Under the pieces are notes generated by a model. That model was not told the origin of the DNA. It did no database searches and saw nothing but the letters and a program-made list of their open reading frames with translations. Source: Salegentibacter tibetensis (GTDB lineage Bacteria > Bacteroidota > Bacteroidia > Flavobacteriales > Flavobacteriaceae). Taken from it: a stretch of 64,000 bases of DNA. Numbering within the stretch: position 1 is the first letter of the stretch; every line of letters begins with the position of its first letter. Position numbers and translations under genes: made by a program. The stretch lies in NCBI RefSeq assembly GCF_020164485.1, contig NZ_JAIQZA010000002.1:165559-229558 (forward strand), read 5' to 3'. Positions 7,940-17,120 of this stretch are shown piece by piece.

Positions 7940-10519
7940 TTAGAAAGGATAATTGATCCCTACATTGTATACCGCGTGGTTAAAGTTGTAATTTTTAAAC
8001 CAGCGATCCCCTTCGGGAAGGGCAGGATCATAGGTTTTGAAACCAATATCAAACCTGAATACAAAAAAGTTAAAGTCGTATCTAAGTCCGAAACCGGAGC
8101 CAACAGCTATGTTTTTTAAGTCGGAAAACGACTCGAAAGTAGCATCTTGATCTTCAACGATATCGAGCACATTCCATATATTCCCAACATCTACAAAAAC
8201 CGCCGAATTTAGGGCGCCAAAAAGGTTATAGCGGTACTCGGTATTGAAGGCCAGCTTCATGTTTGCTTCATTAAATTCGTTTCGTCCACCACTGCTTCCC
8301 GGTCCCAGATCGTAAGCCTGCCAGGCACGATTATCGTTGGGGCCACCACCGAAGAAACTTCGTACAAACGGAATGCTGTTGGCATTTCCATAAGGAATAG
8401 CTACCCCGCCAAAAGCACGAAAAGCCAAAATGTCGTCCTGGCCCATATCCCAATGCTTAATAAAATCGAGTTCGGTTTTAATGTATTGAGAAAAATTCAC
8501 CCCCAATAAATTATAGTTGTCGTTTTGATTCTTTTCAAATCCGGCTAAAGAGGAGACTGCGGAAAGTACATTTCCGGCGGCCTCTATTTTAAACCTGAAA
8601 CGCGTGAATTCCTGGTCGTAAAGATTCTTCTTTGTATTCCACAGATAAGTGTAGTTTGATGCGAAAATGAGGTTGTTTTCGGTTAAACGGTTTTTTCGTT
8701 CCCCTATATTATTTACCAGTTGAATTTGATCTTCATTCAGGCCTGTAGTGCCTCCGGTATCATTGGAGATATCCCTGATAAAATTTTCGGCCCCGGTTGG
8801 GATACTTAACAAACCTTGCTCATTTAAATATGCCGGATCGGTAACTATACTTCCAGATTGGACGATCTCGTTTAAGTCGTTATAAGAACTTCGGTAAACA
8901 TTGAAATAGTTGTCGGTATTCAGGTTTCTTACGTATTGAATATTTAATAGATCCAGCCGGTTAGAAAGTTGGCGTGAAGGGTTCCAACGGTAATTCATAA
9001 TCCCGGAAAGGTTTCTTTTATCCAGGCCAATATTATTTTGTGTGCTTACTCCCAAACTTAATGAGGTAAACGGTTGCATGTATTTAGGAATAAAACTATC
9101 GGTATTAATGGGTAAAAATATCCGGGGAAAAGTTAGTTTAAGGTCAGCTCCAACTTCTGAAATGTCAAAAAATTGATCATCACTCCCGCTTATTGCAGCA
9201 TCTGTAGAAGAGCCTATACTGCCCCGGCCAGAAATCTCAAAATTCTCAGCGCCTCGAAAAACATTTCTTATTAAGAGGGAGCCTCCAAAACCAATTCCGA
9301 ATTTCTGAATATTGCTTTGAGAAACATCAAAATCGAAACCCAGGGAATATTTTGGTTGGGGGGTTAGAAAAATATTCGCTACAAGATCGGTGCGGGTAGA
9401 ATCTGCCGGATCTGGAGTAAACTGGACATTAGGGTATTTGAAAACCCGCAAGGAATTTAACCGATTATAGGTTCGGGAACGGGCAATATCACTATAAGTA
9501 TTTCCTGGTCTTATAAATATGGCATCGGTAATGGCTTCAGGTTTATAACGCAGTTCTTCAAAACTATATAGCGTATATCCTTCTTCGGTTGTTATACTAT
9601 CGGTTAAAGGCTGATTTCGATTCGCATACTTATAATCGGTAAAAATATTAACCTTGCTAATTTCGTGAATTTTAAAAGGTACTCTGGAGGTTGTGTCTTC
9701 TTCAGAAGCAAAGCGGTTTTTTATAATTAAGTTGGTATTTACCTTTCCGCCGGTATTAATGGTATCGGCATCAAAACTTATATATTCCTGGTCAAAATTA
9801 TAAACCCCGTTATTTCTAAAAAGCGCAGTTAATCGGTCCCGTTCTTCATTGATATCCAGTGTTCTGTATTGCATGCCTTCTTTAATGATAGATTCGTTTT
9901 TATGAAGTTGGTACAAGGAATCTATGACTTTTGAAGAAATGATAGTGGTGATGGAGTCTAAATAATATGGTTTTCCGGTATTGACTTCGTATTCTACCCG
10001 GGCGCGTTTCTTTTTCCTTTCTGAAACAATAATTTCATAATCGGTTTCAACATTAAACCAGCCATTGTTCCAGTACCAGGAGTTGAGACGATTAACCGAT
10101 TTCCTGCTTTCTTCTTCACTGACAATAACGGGTTCCTCGCCGGTATTTTTAATCCATTGATTAAAAGCTTTTCGCGAATGCAGGAATTTTTCGAATTGTT
10201 TGTAAGAGAGAATATCTACCAGTGTATTTTTCTTACTTTCATTTTCCAGGTATTTTTCGCTTAAAATAGAATCGATTCCTGGACGAGCAAGGTTGTAGAA
10301 ATGTAGCCTTAGCGGGTTACCTAAAAATCTTGTATTTGGTTCCTGGTATAGCTGATTATAAATACGGGCTTCCTTGATCTTTTCGTCATTTACGAAAATT
10401 TCATTCTCTGTGAGCAGTTTATCATCACCCTCTACGCGTTTAACGGCATTACAGGAAATTAAAAAAAGCAGGCTTAAAAAAAATATTGATATTTTTGCGA
10501 AATGCCGATTCAAACACAA
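7940..10519 (-). CDS. tamL: TamL-type outer-membrane lipoprotein (BamA/TamA family)
   Basis: An 859-residue Omp85-family protein. The N-terminus is a lipoprotein signal (hydrophobic run ending LISC, cysteine at about residue 23), then POTRA-like domains, then a C-terminal 16-strand barrel with the FGGGPNDNRAWQ segment resembling the family's conserved L6-type motif region and a final strand ending NVGINYPF. In Bacteroidota such lipidated TamA homologues are called TamL and work with TamB in outer-membrane assembly; no tamB is in this window. No ATG precedes the lipobox: the frame opens with TTG at 10519, so a TTG start is inferred. It is divergent from the RNA methyltransferase at 10551, with overlapping promoter signals. 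Confidence 0.82.
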   Translation of the reverse strand: MCLNRHFAKISIFFLSLLFLISCNAVKRVEGDDKLLTENEIFVNDEKIKEARIYNQLYQEPNTRFLGNPLRLHFYNLARPGIDSILSEKYLENESKKNTLVDILSYKQFEKFLHSRKAFNQWIKNTGEEPVIVSEEESRKSVNRLNSWYWNNGWFNVETDYEIIVSERKKKRARVEYEVNTGKPYYLDSITTIISSKVIDSLYQLHKNESIIKEGMQYRTLDINEERDRLTALFRNNGVYNFDQEYISFDADTINTGGKVNTNLIIKNRFASEEDTTSRVPFKIHEISKVNIFTDYKYANRNQPLTDSITTEEGYTLYSFEELRYKPEAITDAIFIRPGNTYSDIARSRTYNRLNSLRVFKYPNVQFTPDPADSTRTDLVANIFLTPQPKYSLGFDFDVSQSNIQKFGIGFGGSLLIRNVFRGAENFEISGRGSIGSSTDAAISGSDDQFFDISEVGADLKLTFPRIFLPINTDSFIPKYMQPFTSLSLGVSTQNNIGLDKRNLSGIMNYRWNPSRQLSNRLDLLNIQYVRNLNTDNYFNVYRSSYNDLNEIVQSGSIVTDPAYLNEQGLLSIPTGAENFIRDISNDTGGTTGLNEDQIQLVNNIGERKNRLTENNLIFASNYTYLWNTKKNLYDQEFTRFRFKIEAAGNVLSAVSSLAGFEKNQNDNYNLLGVNFSQYIKTELDFIKHWDMGQDDILAFRAFGGVAIPYGNANSIPFVRSFFGGGPNDNRAWQAYDLGPGSSGGRNEFNEANMKLAFNTEYRYNLFGALNSAVFVDVGNIWNVLDIVEDQDATFESFSDLKNIAVGSGFGLRYDFNFFVFRFDIGFKTYDPALPEGDRWFKNYNFNHAVYNVGINYPF
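10490..10497 (+). promoter_or_regulatory. Promoter -7 element for the RNA methyltransferase, inside tamL codons
   Basis: TATTTTTG matches TAnnTTTG and would start transcription near 10503, 48 bases before the methyltransferase ATG. It lies within the codons of the TamL signal peptide on the other strand. Confidence 0.5.
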
Positions 10520-10532
10520 ATTTTTAAGAGAT

Positions 10533-10540
10533 CAAAATTA
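10533..10540 (-). promoter_or_regulatory. tamL promoter, -7 element
   Basis: TAATTTTG on the minus strand matches TAnnTTTG. It lies only 13 bases before the proposed TTG start, implying a very short leader and supporting the TTG start. Confidence 0.5.
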
Positions 10541-10550
10541 CATTTTTTGT

Positions 10551-11285
10551 ATGGTTAGTAAAAGCCAAATTAAGTTAATAACCAGTCTTGCACAAAAAAA
10601 ATACCGTTATACACACGGACTTTTTGTTGCCGAAGGTTTTAAGACAATTAGCGAGTTAGTAAATTCAAATTTTAAGCTAAATAGACTTTTTTCTTTAGAG
10701 GCAGATTTTGGAATTAAACCTGATGAATTTCAAAAAATTGATGAGCGGGAGCTTAAGAAAATAAGTTTTCTAAAAACACCCCAAGCTGCTTTGGCTTTGT
10801 TTGAAATTCCCAGGGAGAATATAGTGCAGGATGAGAGTTTGATACTCGCTTTAGATGGTGTTCGCGATCCCGGAAATTTGGGAACTATTATTCGGCTTTG
10901 TGATTGGTTTGGGATAAAAAATCTGGTTTGTTCCCAGGATTCGGTAGATTGTTTTAATCCGAAAGTGGTACAGGCAACTATGGGGTCTTTGGCCAGGGTT
11001 AATGTTTCATACTGCGATTTAAAAACCTATCTTGAAAATTCTAGATTGCCCGTATATGGAGCTTTTATGGAAGGAGAGAATATTTATAAAAGTAAAACTG
11101 AAGAAAATTCAATTTTGGTTATGGGAAATGAAGCCAATGGGGTTTCAGCTGAAATTGAAGCCTTGATACAAAAGAAAATAAGTATCCCGCGTTTCGGAGA
11201 TTTAAAGGAAACAGAAAGCCTTAATGTGGCAACCGCAACAGCAATTCTTTTAAGTGAATTTAAAAGAAAGGATTTTTCTCACTAA
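10551..11285 (+). CDS. TrmH/SpoU-family RNA 2'-O-ribose methyltransferase
   Basis: A 244-residue SPOUT-class enzyme that methylates a ribose 2'-OH in rRNA or tRNA using SAM; the target nucleotide cannot be told from sequence. The N-terminal substrate-binding domain (KKYRYTHGLFVAEGFKTISEL) is followed by the trefoil-knot motifs: ALDGVRDPGNLGTIIRLCDWFG (motif 1), VMGNEANGVS (motif 2) and SIPRFGDLKETESLNVATATAILL (motif 3). The start is set at 10551 because the family begins at MVSKSQIKLI; a longer frame from 10374 would run through tamL. It is convergent with porT. Confidence 0.9.
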   Translation: MVSKSQIKLITSLAQKKYRYTHGLFVAEGFKTISELVNSNFKLNRLFSLEADFGIKPDEFQKIDERELKKISFLKTPQAALALFEIPRENIVQDESLILALDGVRDPGNLGTIIRLCDWFGIKNLVCSQDSVDCFNPKVVQATMGSLARVNVSYCDLKTYLENSRLPVYGAFMEGENIYKSKTEENSILVMGNEANGVSAEIEALIQKKISIPRFGDLKETESLNVATATAILLSEFKRKDFSH

Positions 11286-11318
11286 CAGCATTTATAAAAT
11301 CTTGAAGATTTACTGGTT

Positions 11319-11981
11319 CTACTGAAAAGTAAAATTAAGGAATACGGCTTGTGAGCGCATTGCATCTACTTTAGAGAACTTCGTTTCTACCATTTCATTA
11401 TTTATATTGAAAACTCCTCTTATGGAAGGTGAAAACTTAAAATAGAATAGGTAAAGATCAATACCTAAACCAACTTCATAGTGATAGTTGTTGGTCCTTA
11501 AACGGGTATCTGCATCGGGATTATTCTGGTTACTTGAAAGGTTTATTGAAGTAGAAACCCCGCCAACCACAAAAGGTTTAAAGTTATTATGCCTATCGGC
11601 TGAAAATTTCAGTAATAATGGGATATGAACATAAGTGGCGTTTATTTCTTCAATATCCATAGTATAGGGAGGTCTGAAATTACGGGTATTAAAAGTAACT
11701 CCGGGTTCCAGCCGAAGATCCAGGTTATTATTTAATCTTAAATTTCCTACCAATCCAACATTAAAACCAAGGGTTTTTTCAATAATAAGGTCATTACCGT
11801 TAGGCGCTATTTCATCATTGTATTTAAATTTAAAATCGTAGGTGTTTAATCCCAGGTAATATCCCCAGGACCATTGTTGCCTATCAAAGTTCTCGTTATT
11901 AACAATTTTATCTCCTCCAAAAATCTGCGCATAACCTAATTGAACGCAAAAAAGTAAGACGATAACAAAAAATTTCTTCAT
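11319..11981 (-). CDS. porT: PorT/SprT family outer-membrane protein of the type IX secretion system
   Basis: A 220-residue protein with a signal peptide (MKKFFVIVLLFCVQLGYAQ) and an 8-stranded-barrel pattern of alternating residues, ending in a terminal aromatic strand FLNFTFQ. Segments such as WGYYLGLNTYDFKFKY, FKPFVVGGVSTSINLSSN and FKFSPSIRGVF recall flavobacterial SprT/PorT. PorT is needed for type IX secretion and gliding in Porphyromonas and Flavobacterium; its exact role is unclear. Its place directly after menG/ubiE (4-base gap) is the usual flavobacterial arrangement, as I recall it. The start at 11981 is chosen by the signal peptide. The two giant sorting-domain proteins in this window would depend on this system. 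Confidence 0.85.
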   Translation of the reverse strand: MKKFFVIVLLFCVQLGYAQIFGGDKIVNNENFDRQQWSWGYYLGLNTYDFKFKYNDEIAPNGNDLIIEKTLGFNVGLVGNLRLNNNLDLRLEPGVTFNTRNFRPPYTMDIEEINATYVHIPLLLKFSADRHNNFKPFVVGGVSTSINLSSNQNNPDADTRLRTNNYHYEVGLGIDLYLFYFKFSPSIRGVFNINNEMVETKFSKVDAMRSQAVFLNFTFQ

Positions 11982-11985
11982 AGTT

Positions 11986-12714
11986 TTATTTTGAAGCAGT
12001 ATAAATGGTGGCAACCCCAAAAGTTTGTGGTTTGTCTTCTACATTTATAAACCCCGTTTTCTTTAAAATATTGTTGAAGGCTTCTCCATAAGGAAATGCT
12101 GCTGCACTTTTACTTAGATAAGAGTAAGCTTCCCGGTCTTTGGAAAATACCCGCCCAATTAAGGGTAGCATATAGCCAGAGTATAATTTATAACCTTGTT
12201 TGAACGGAAATCTGGTAGGGACAGAAGTTTCCAAAACTACAAAAATTCCACCGGGTTTTAGAACCCTTTGAATTTCGGATAATCCTTTTTCTAAATTTTC
12301 AAAATTGCGTACTCCAAATGCAACGGTTATAGCATCAAATGAATTATCTTCAAAAGGTAATGCTTCAGAGTCTCCCTGAATCATTTCAATCTTATCGGTT
12401 AATTGCTTTGCGGCTATTTTCTTACGGCCAACCTTCAGCATTCCTTCAGAAAGATCAAGGCCAACAATTTTTTCAGCATTAATATCGGCCATTTGTATAG
12501 CGAGATCCCCGGTGCCTGTAGCGATGTCTAAAACAGCTTTTGGTTGCTGGGCTTTAACCAGTGCAATCACCTTTTTTCGCCATTTCACATCGGTTCCCAT
12601 AGATATAACCCGATTTAGCCCATCGTAGTTGTCAGATATTTTATCAAACATCTGTTCAACCTGCTTTTTCTTATTAAGGCCGGAGTCCTGATAAGGAGTT
12701 ACCTTTTTACTCAT
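11986..12714 (-). CDS. ubiE: Demethylmenaquinone / ubiquinone C-methyltransferase
   Basis: SAM-dependent methyltransferase that makes menaquinone from demethylmenaquinone, the last step for the quinone used by NQR in this respiratory chain. Visible motifs: [16 protein letters not shown] (SAM motif I), [16 protein letters not shown] (motif II), and the UbiE signature with [21 protein letters not shown] and [11 protein letters not shown]. The start is set at 12714 ([12 protein letters not shown]), which gives 242 residues and matches the family; an upstream in-frame extension reads through the promoter. It is followed directly by porT. Confidence 0.95.
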   Translation of the reverse strand: MSKKVTPYQDSGLNKKKQVEQMFDKISDNYDGLNRVISMGTDVKWRKKVIALVKAQQPKAVLDIATGTGDLAIQMADINAEKIVGLDLSEGMLKVGRKKIAAKQLTDKIEMIQGDSEALPFEDNSFDAITVAFGVRNFENLEKGLSEIQRVLKPGGIFVVLETSVPTRFPFKQGYKLYSGYMLPLIGRVFSKDREAYSYLSKSAAAFPYGEAFNNILKKTGFINVEDKPQTFGVATIYTASK

Positions 12715-12730
12715 AGTAACAATTTTGGAC

Positions 12731-12738
12731 CAAAGATA
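12731..12738 (-). promoter_or_regulatory. ubiE-porT promoter, -7 element
   Basis: TATCTTTG on the minus strand, an exact TAnnTTTG match, 17 bases upstream of the ubiE ATG. Confidence 0.6.
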
Positions 12739-12798
12739 CACGATATGAAATAATTGAGGTTGAAACTTTTAGAATTTGTTGTTGGGCGCTTTTGGTTT

Positions 12799-12826
12799 TT
12801 GTTTTGTCTAAAATACTGTACCTTTG
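12799..12826 (+). promoter_or_regulatory. trkA-trkH promoter (-33 TTG and -7 TACCTTTG)
   Basis: TTG at 12799-12801 and TACCTTTG at 12819-12826 are separated by 17 bases, the classic Bacteroidota spacing. Transcription would start just downstream, about 20 bases before the trkA ATG at 12854. This rules out the longer in-frame start at 12824. Confidence 0.65.
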
Positions 12827-12853
12827 TTCTTCTTTTCAATTTCAAGCTGTTAT

Positions 12854-14203
12854 ATGAAGATAATTATTGCCGGAGCGGGTGAAGTAGGCTTTCATTTGGC
12901 AAAATTGCTTTCTTTTGAGTCCCAGGATATCACACTAATTGATACCAGCCGGGATAATCTCACTTACGCCGATACGCATTTAGATATCAGGACGATTAAG
13001 GGAGATGCAACTTCTATTGCGATTCTCAAAGATGCACAGGTTAAGCATGTAGATATGCTTATAAGTGTTACTTCCAGTGAGGCAACCAATATTACCTGTT
13101 GTGTATTGGCAAAACAGCTGGGTGCAAAAAGGACCATAGCCCGTATTTCTAATACTGAATTTCTTGAAAATAAGGAAGAATTAGGTTTCACCAGTTTTGG
13201 GATAGACGAATTAATTTCTCCCGAAGCCCTTGCAGCAAGGGAAATTTCACTGCTGCTGAATCAATCTGCTTTTAACGATAGCTACGAATTTGAGAATGGT
13301 GCTTTGACCATGATAGGTCTTAGCCTTTCCAGAAATGCACTTTTTGTAGGGAAAACGGTAAAAGAAGCAGCAAATATTTTTTCAGATCTAAACTTTGTTC
13401 CAATTGCCATTCAACGCTATGGAACTCAATATACACTCATTCCGCGGGGAGATACCCAGTTTAAAGAGGGAGACCAGGTGAATTTTGTCACTTTAAAGCG
13501 TGGAGTAGAAAATCTCTATAAGCTTACCGGGAAGACCAAACATGCCATTAAAAATATAATGATATTGGGCGGAAGTAAAATTGGTAAAAAAACAGCCATA
13601 GATCTTTGCAGAAATAACTTTCACGTAAAACTGGTGGAAAGCGACAAGGAGAAAGCTTATGATCTTGCCGATGAGCTTCCTAATGCACTTATTATCCACG
13701 GTGATGGCCGTAATGTAGAGCTGCTGGAAGAAGAAAATGTGCACGATATGGATGCTTTTATCGCAGTTACCGGTAATTCTGAAACCAATATAATGTCCTG
13801 CCTGGTAGCCAAATCTAAGAGTGTAAAGAAAACCATTTCTTTGGTAGAAAATATGGATTACTACCAGTTAAGTCATTCTATAGGGATTGATACTTTGATC
13901 AATAAAAAGCTGCTAGCTGCCAATAACATTTTTAGATATGTTAGAAAAGGGGAAGTAGTGGCGATGACGAAGATCAATAATATGAATGCAGAATTGCTGG
14001 AATTTATCGTAAAGCCAAATTCCCAGGTTTGTAACAAAAAAATTAAAGACCTCGATTTTCCCAGATCGGCTATTATCGGTGGAATTATAAGAGATGGGGA
14101 AGGAATTATAGCCCTTGGGGATTTTAAAATAACCCAGGGCGACCGTATTGTTGTTTGTTGCTTACCAAGATCTATAAAAAAGGTTGAAAAACTCTTTCTC
14201 TAA
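12854..14203 (+). CDS. trkA: Trk-system potassium uptake regulatory subunit TrkA
   Basis: A cytoplasmic gating ring protein of 449 residues for the TrkH channel. It has two tandem RCK_N/RCK_C halves: the first NAD-binding loop is GAGEVGFHLAKLL at the extreme N-terminus and the second is LGGSKIGKKTAIDL near residue 238. Each half ends in a TrkA_C domain (FVGKTVKEAANI... and CNKKIKDLDFPR...). Ligand (NAD(H)/ATP) binding controls K+ flux. The start is 12854 because the Rossmann fold begins there and the promoter overlaps the longer frame. Its TAA overlaps the trkH ATG by one base, so the two are co-translated. Confidence 0.95.
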   Translation: MKIIIAGAGEVGFHLAKLLSFESQDITLIDTSRDNLTYADTHLDIRTIKGDATSIAILKDAQVKHVDMLISVTSSEATNITCCVLAKQLGAKRTIARISNTEFLENKEELGFTSFGIDELISPEALAAREISLLLNQSAFNDSYEFENGALTMIGLSLSRNALFVGKTVKEAANIFSDLNFVPIAIQRYGTQYTLIPRGDTQFKEGDQVNFVTLKRGVENLYKLTGKTKHAIKNIMILGGSKIGKKTAIDLCRNNFHVKLVESDKEKAYDLADELPNALIIHGDGRNVELLEEENVHDMDAFIAVTGNSETNIMSCLVAKSKSVKKTISLVENMDYYQLSHSIGIDTLINKKLLAANNIFRYVRKGEVVAMTKINNMNAELLEFIVKPNSQVCNKKIKDLDFPRSAIIGGIIRDGEGIIALGDFKITQGDRIVVCCLPRSIKKVEKLFL

Positions 14204-15699
14204 TGCCAAGACTTAACAACCAGATTATTCTGCACGTTATGGGACTGTTGCTTTTATGCAACGGTGGTTTTATGCTTTTAGCAGTTTTGGTGAGTTGGTT
14301 TTACGAAGATGGAGTAACCCTGGACATTCTAGGGGCTGCATTTATTACTTTATTTCTTGGAGTGCTATTTATGTTTTCCACCAAAGGCCACCGAAAAGAA
14401 GTAAAGAAGCGGGAAGGTTATATTATTGTGACTTTCGGGTGGATCTTTATGGCCTTGAGTGGAACGCTTCCTTATGTAATTAGCGAGTCAATTCCCGATT
14501 TTACCAATGCTTTTTTTGAAACCATGTCTGGTTATACCACGACCGGGGCTTCAATTTTAAATGATATTGAATCTATCCCTAAAGGAATTCTATTCTGGCG
14601 AAGCCTAACACATTGGATTGGTGGGATGGGAATTATAGTATTGGCCATTGCAATTTTACCGCTATTGGGAATAGGAGGGATGCAGCTTTTTGCCGCGGAA
14701 GCTCCCGGCCCCAGCGCCGACAAGCTAAAACCCAGGATCACCGATACCGCCAAGCGTCTTTGGCTTATCTATGTAAGCTATACTGTAGCTGAAACGATTT
14801 TACTAAAAGTAGCAGGGATGAACTTTTTTGATGCGGTGAATCATTCTATGAGTACGATGTCTACCGGCGGATTTTCTACAAAAAATATAAGTTTAGCTTA
14901 CTGGAATGAGCAACCCATCATACAATACATCGTAATCCTGTTTATGTTTTTGGGGGGGAGCAACTTTGTATTAAGTTACTTTAGTTTTAAAGGCAGGATC
15001 CAAAAAGTACTGCACGACGATGAATTTAAGTGGTATTTCTATTTTATAGCCGGGTTTACAGCTATTGCCTCGCTTCTTATTTATTTTGAAGCAGATGTAA
15101 GTCTGTCTCAAATAGACCATCCCATGGTTTGGGGTGAAGCAGAAAGTGCTTTCAGACACGCCCTATTTCAAGTGATCGCGATTATCACCACCACCGGTTT
15201 TGTGAGTGCAGATTACACCATGTGGACTCCTTTTTTAACGATTTTCTTCTTCGGAATGTTCTTTTTGGGAGGTTCTGCCGGGTCTACTTCGGGTGGGGTA
15301 AAAGTGATGCGCCATATTATCATGATTAGAAACGGAGGAATAGAATTTAAACGTGCTTTGCACCCTAATGCAATCCTTCCGGTGCGATTTAACGGAAAAT
15401 CTATTGGAAAAGGGGTGACTTTTAATATTCTTGGTTTCTTTATTCTTTATATGCTTTCCTTTATAATTGGATCTCTTGTTTTAGGAGGTTTGGGGCTCGA
15501 TTTCGAAACTGCAATTGGGGGCGCTGCCTCCTCGCTTGGGAACGTGGGGCCTGCTTTGGGAGCCCTGGGCCCAGTGAATAATTTTGATATTCTACCCGAT
15601 TTTGGTAAATACTGGTGTGCTTTTCTTATGCTAATTGGAAGGCTGGAACTCTTTACTGTGCTTATTTTATTTACTCCGTTCTTCTGGAGGAATAGGTAA
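14203..15699 (+). CDS. trkH: Trk-system potassium uptake channel TrkH
   Basis: A 498-residue inner-membrane K+ transporter of the TrkH/KtrB superfamily with about ten transmembrane segments. Four selectivity-filter loops can be seen: SGYTTTGASI, MSTGGFST, TTTGFVSAD and LGNVGPALG, each with the conserved glycine that lines the filter. The intramembrane-loop region between D-pore helices is marked by GGSAGSTSGGVKVMR. It partners the TrkA ring encoded immediately upstream and is followed by an inverted-repeat element that can act as terminator. Confidence 0.95.
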   Translation: MPRLNNQIILHVMGLLLLCNGGFMLLAVLVSWFYEDGVTLDILGAAFITLFLGVLFMFSTKGHRKEVKKREGYIIVTFGWIFMALSGTLPYVISESIPDFTNAFFETMSGYTTTGASILNDIESIPKGILFWRSLTHWIGGMGIIVLAIAILPLLGIGGMQLFAAEAPGPSADKLKPRITDTAKRLWLIYVSYTVAETILLKVAGMNFFDAVNHSMSTMSTGGFSTKNISLAYWNEQPIIQYIVILFMFLGGSNFVLSYFSFKGRIQKVLHDDEFKWYFYFIAGFTAIASLLIYFEADVSLSQIDHPMVWGEAESAFRHALFQVIAIITTTGFVSADYTMWTPFLTIFFFGMFFLGGSAGSTSGGVKVMRHIIMIRNGGIEFKRALHPNAILPVRFNGKSIGKGVTFNILGFFILYMLSFIIGSLVLGGLGLDFETAIGGAASSLGNVGPALGALGPVNNFDILPDFGKYWCAFLMLIGRLELFTVLILFTPFFWRNR

Positions 15700-15722
15700 G
15701 ACTAATAGATTCAAAAAATAGA

Positions 15723-15876
15723 AAAGCTGTCTTATAAGTATTTAAAATCGTCATCCTTAATTTATTTCAGAGCTTGCTCCGGAAATTGTTCGGAGATCTA
15801 AGATGTTAGAATTAACAATAAGTTAGAAGCTGAAACAAGTTCAGCTTGACGGAAATATGACTTATAAGACAGCTTT
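15723..15876. repeat. Intergenic inverted-repeat element with perfect 17-bp ends (copy 2 of the dispersed family)
   Basis: AAAGCTGTCTTATAAGT (15723-15739) is the exact reverse complement of 15860-15876. Between them is the family core (15749-15851), itself bounded by CGTCA/TGACG. The transcript from either strand folds into a long stem ending in a short U- or A-run. It lies between the convergent trkH and aminotransferase genes and could terminate both. Structurally it looks like a MITE; no target-site duplication is obvious. Confidence 0.8.
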
Positions 15877-15900
15877 AAAAAATTCTACTAAGCTGAATAA

Positions 15901-17094
15901 TTATGCTCCAGATAAAGCTGATTTAATTCGCTTCATTGCTTCTTCAATTTGAGATTCACTTGCTGCATAAGAGATTCTTATACAATCTGGATTTCCGAAG
16001 GCATCACCGGTTACGGTAGCAACCAGGGCTTCTTCCAGTAAAAACATAGAAAAATCTGTGGCGTTCTCAATCTTATGGCCTTTAATTGTTTTTCCGAAGA
16101 AATTCGAGATATTAGGAAAAACGTAAAAAGCACCTTCAGGCTCTGTAGTTACAAAACCTTCAATATTATTTAAAAGATCTATGATGAGCTTTCTCCTTTT
16201 CTTAAAGGTGTCTACCATATAGCTAATCTTGCTTACGGGAGCTCCCAGCGCAGTGATTACGGCACGTTGCGCGATACAATTAGCGCCACTGGTAATCTGG
16301 CCCTGCATTTTATTGCAGGCCCGGGCAATCCAGGTAGGAGCACCTATGTAACCAATTCTCCAGCCCGTCATTGCAAATGCTTTAGAAACACCATTCACCG
16401 TAACTACACGATCGTACATATCTTCGAATTGAGCCATAGAAGCATGACCACCAACAAAATTGATATGTTCGTAAATTTCATCACTTACAATAATAACATC
16501 CGGATGTTTCTTTAAGACATCTGCAAGGCCTCTTAATTCTTCCTTGCTGTAAACCATCCCGCTGGGATTGCAGGGAGAGCTGTACCAGATCATTTTGGTT
16601 TTAGGAGTGATAGCGGCTTCCAGCTGTTCGGGAGTCATTTTAAAATCGGTTTCTACCGAAGTTGGAACTTCTACCGGAACACCTTCAGCAAGCTTTACTA
16701 TTTCAGCATAGCTTACCCAGTAAGGACAGGGTAAAAGTACTTCATCACCCGGATTTAATAAAACCATAGCAATATTTGCCAGAGATTGCTTGGCACCTGT
16801 AGAAACTACAATTTGAGAATGATCGTAGGTGAGCTCGTTATCCCGCTTAAATTTGTTGATTATCGCATCTTTTAATTCTGCATATCCGTCTACGGGGGTG
16901 TAAGAATTATAGTTGTCGTTAATTGCCTGTATCGCGGCATCTTTAATAAAATCTGGGGTATTGAAATCTGGTTCTCCCAGGCTTAATCCGATAATGTCTT
17001 TCCCTTCGGCTCTAAGTTCACGCGCTTTAGCAGCCATAGCCAGGGTTTGCGAAGTTGCTAAATTGTTAATTCGGTTGGATAAATGTTCTTGCAT
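15901..17094 (-). CDS. aspC: Pyridoxal-phosphate-dependent aspartate aminotransferase (class I/II)
   Basis: A 397-residue cytoplasmic aminotransferase that interconverts aspartate and oxaloacetate with glutamate/2-oxoglutarate; related enzymes also act on aromatic amino acids or prephenate. The PLP lysine lies in NGVSKAFAMTGWRIGYIG, and the ring contacts NPSGMVYS, SDEIYEHI and the carboxylate-binding RISYA near the end are present. This is the Ib subgroup layout. It lies 26 bases after the desaturase gene, so it is probably co-transcribed with it, although the functions are unrelated. Confidence 0.9.
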   Translation of the reverse strand: MQEHLSNRINNLATSQTLAMAAKARELRAEGKDIIGLSLGEPDFNTPDFIKDAAIQAINDNYNSYTPVDGYAELKDAIINKFKRDNELTYDHSQIVVSTGAKQSLANIAMVLLNPGDEVLLPCPYWVSYAEIVKLAEGVPVEVPTSVETDFKMTPEQLEAAITPKTKMIWYSSPCNPSGMVYSKEELRGLADVLKKHPDVIIVSDEIYEHINFVGGHASMAQFEDMYDRVVTVNGVSKAFAMTGWRIGYIGAPTWIARACNKMQGQITSGANCIAQRAVITALGAPVSKISYMVDTFKKRRKLIIDLLNNIEGFVTTEPEGAFYVFPNISNFFGKTIKGHKIENATDFSMFLLEEALVATVTGDAFGNPDCIRISYAASESQIEEAMKRIKSALSGA

Positions 17095-17120
17095 TCTTTT
17101 AATTGGTTACTAATTAGTTA

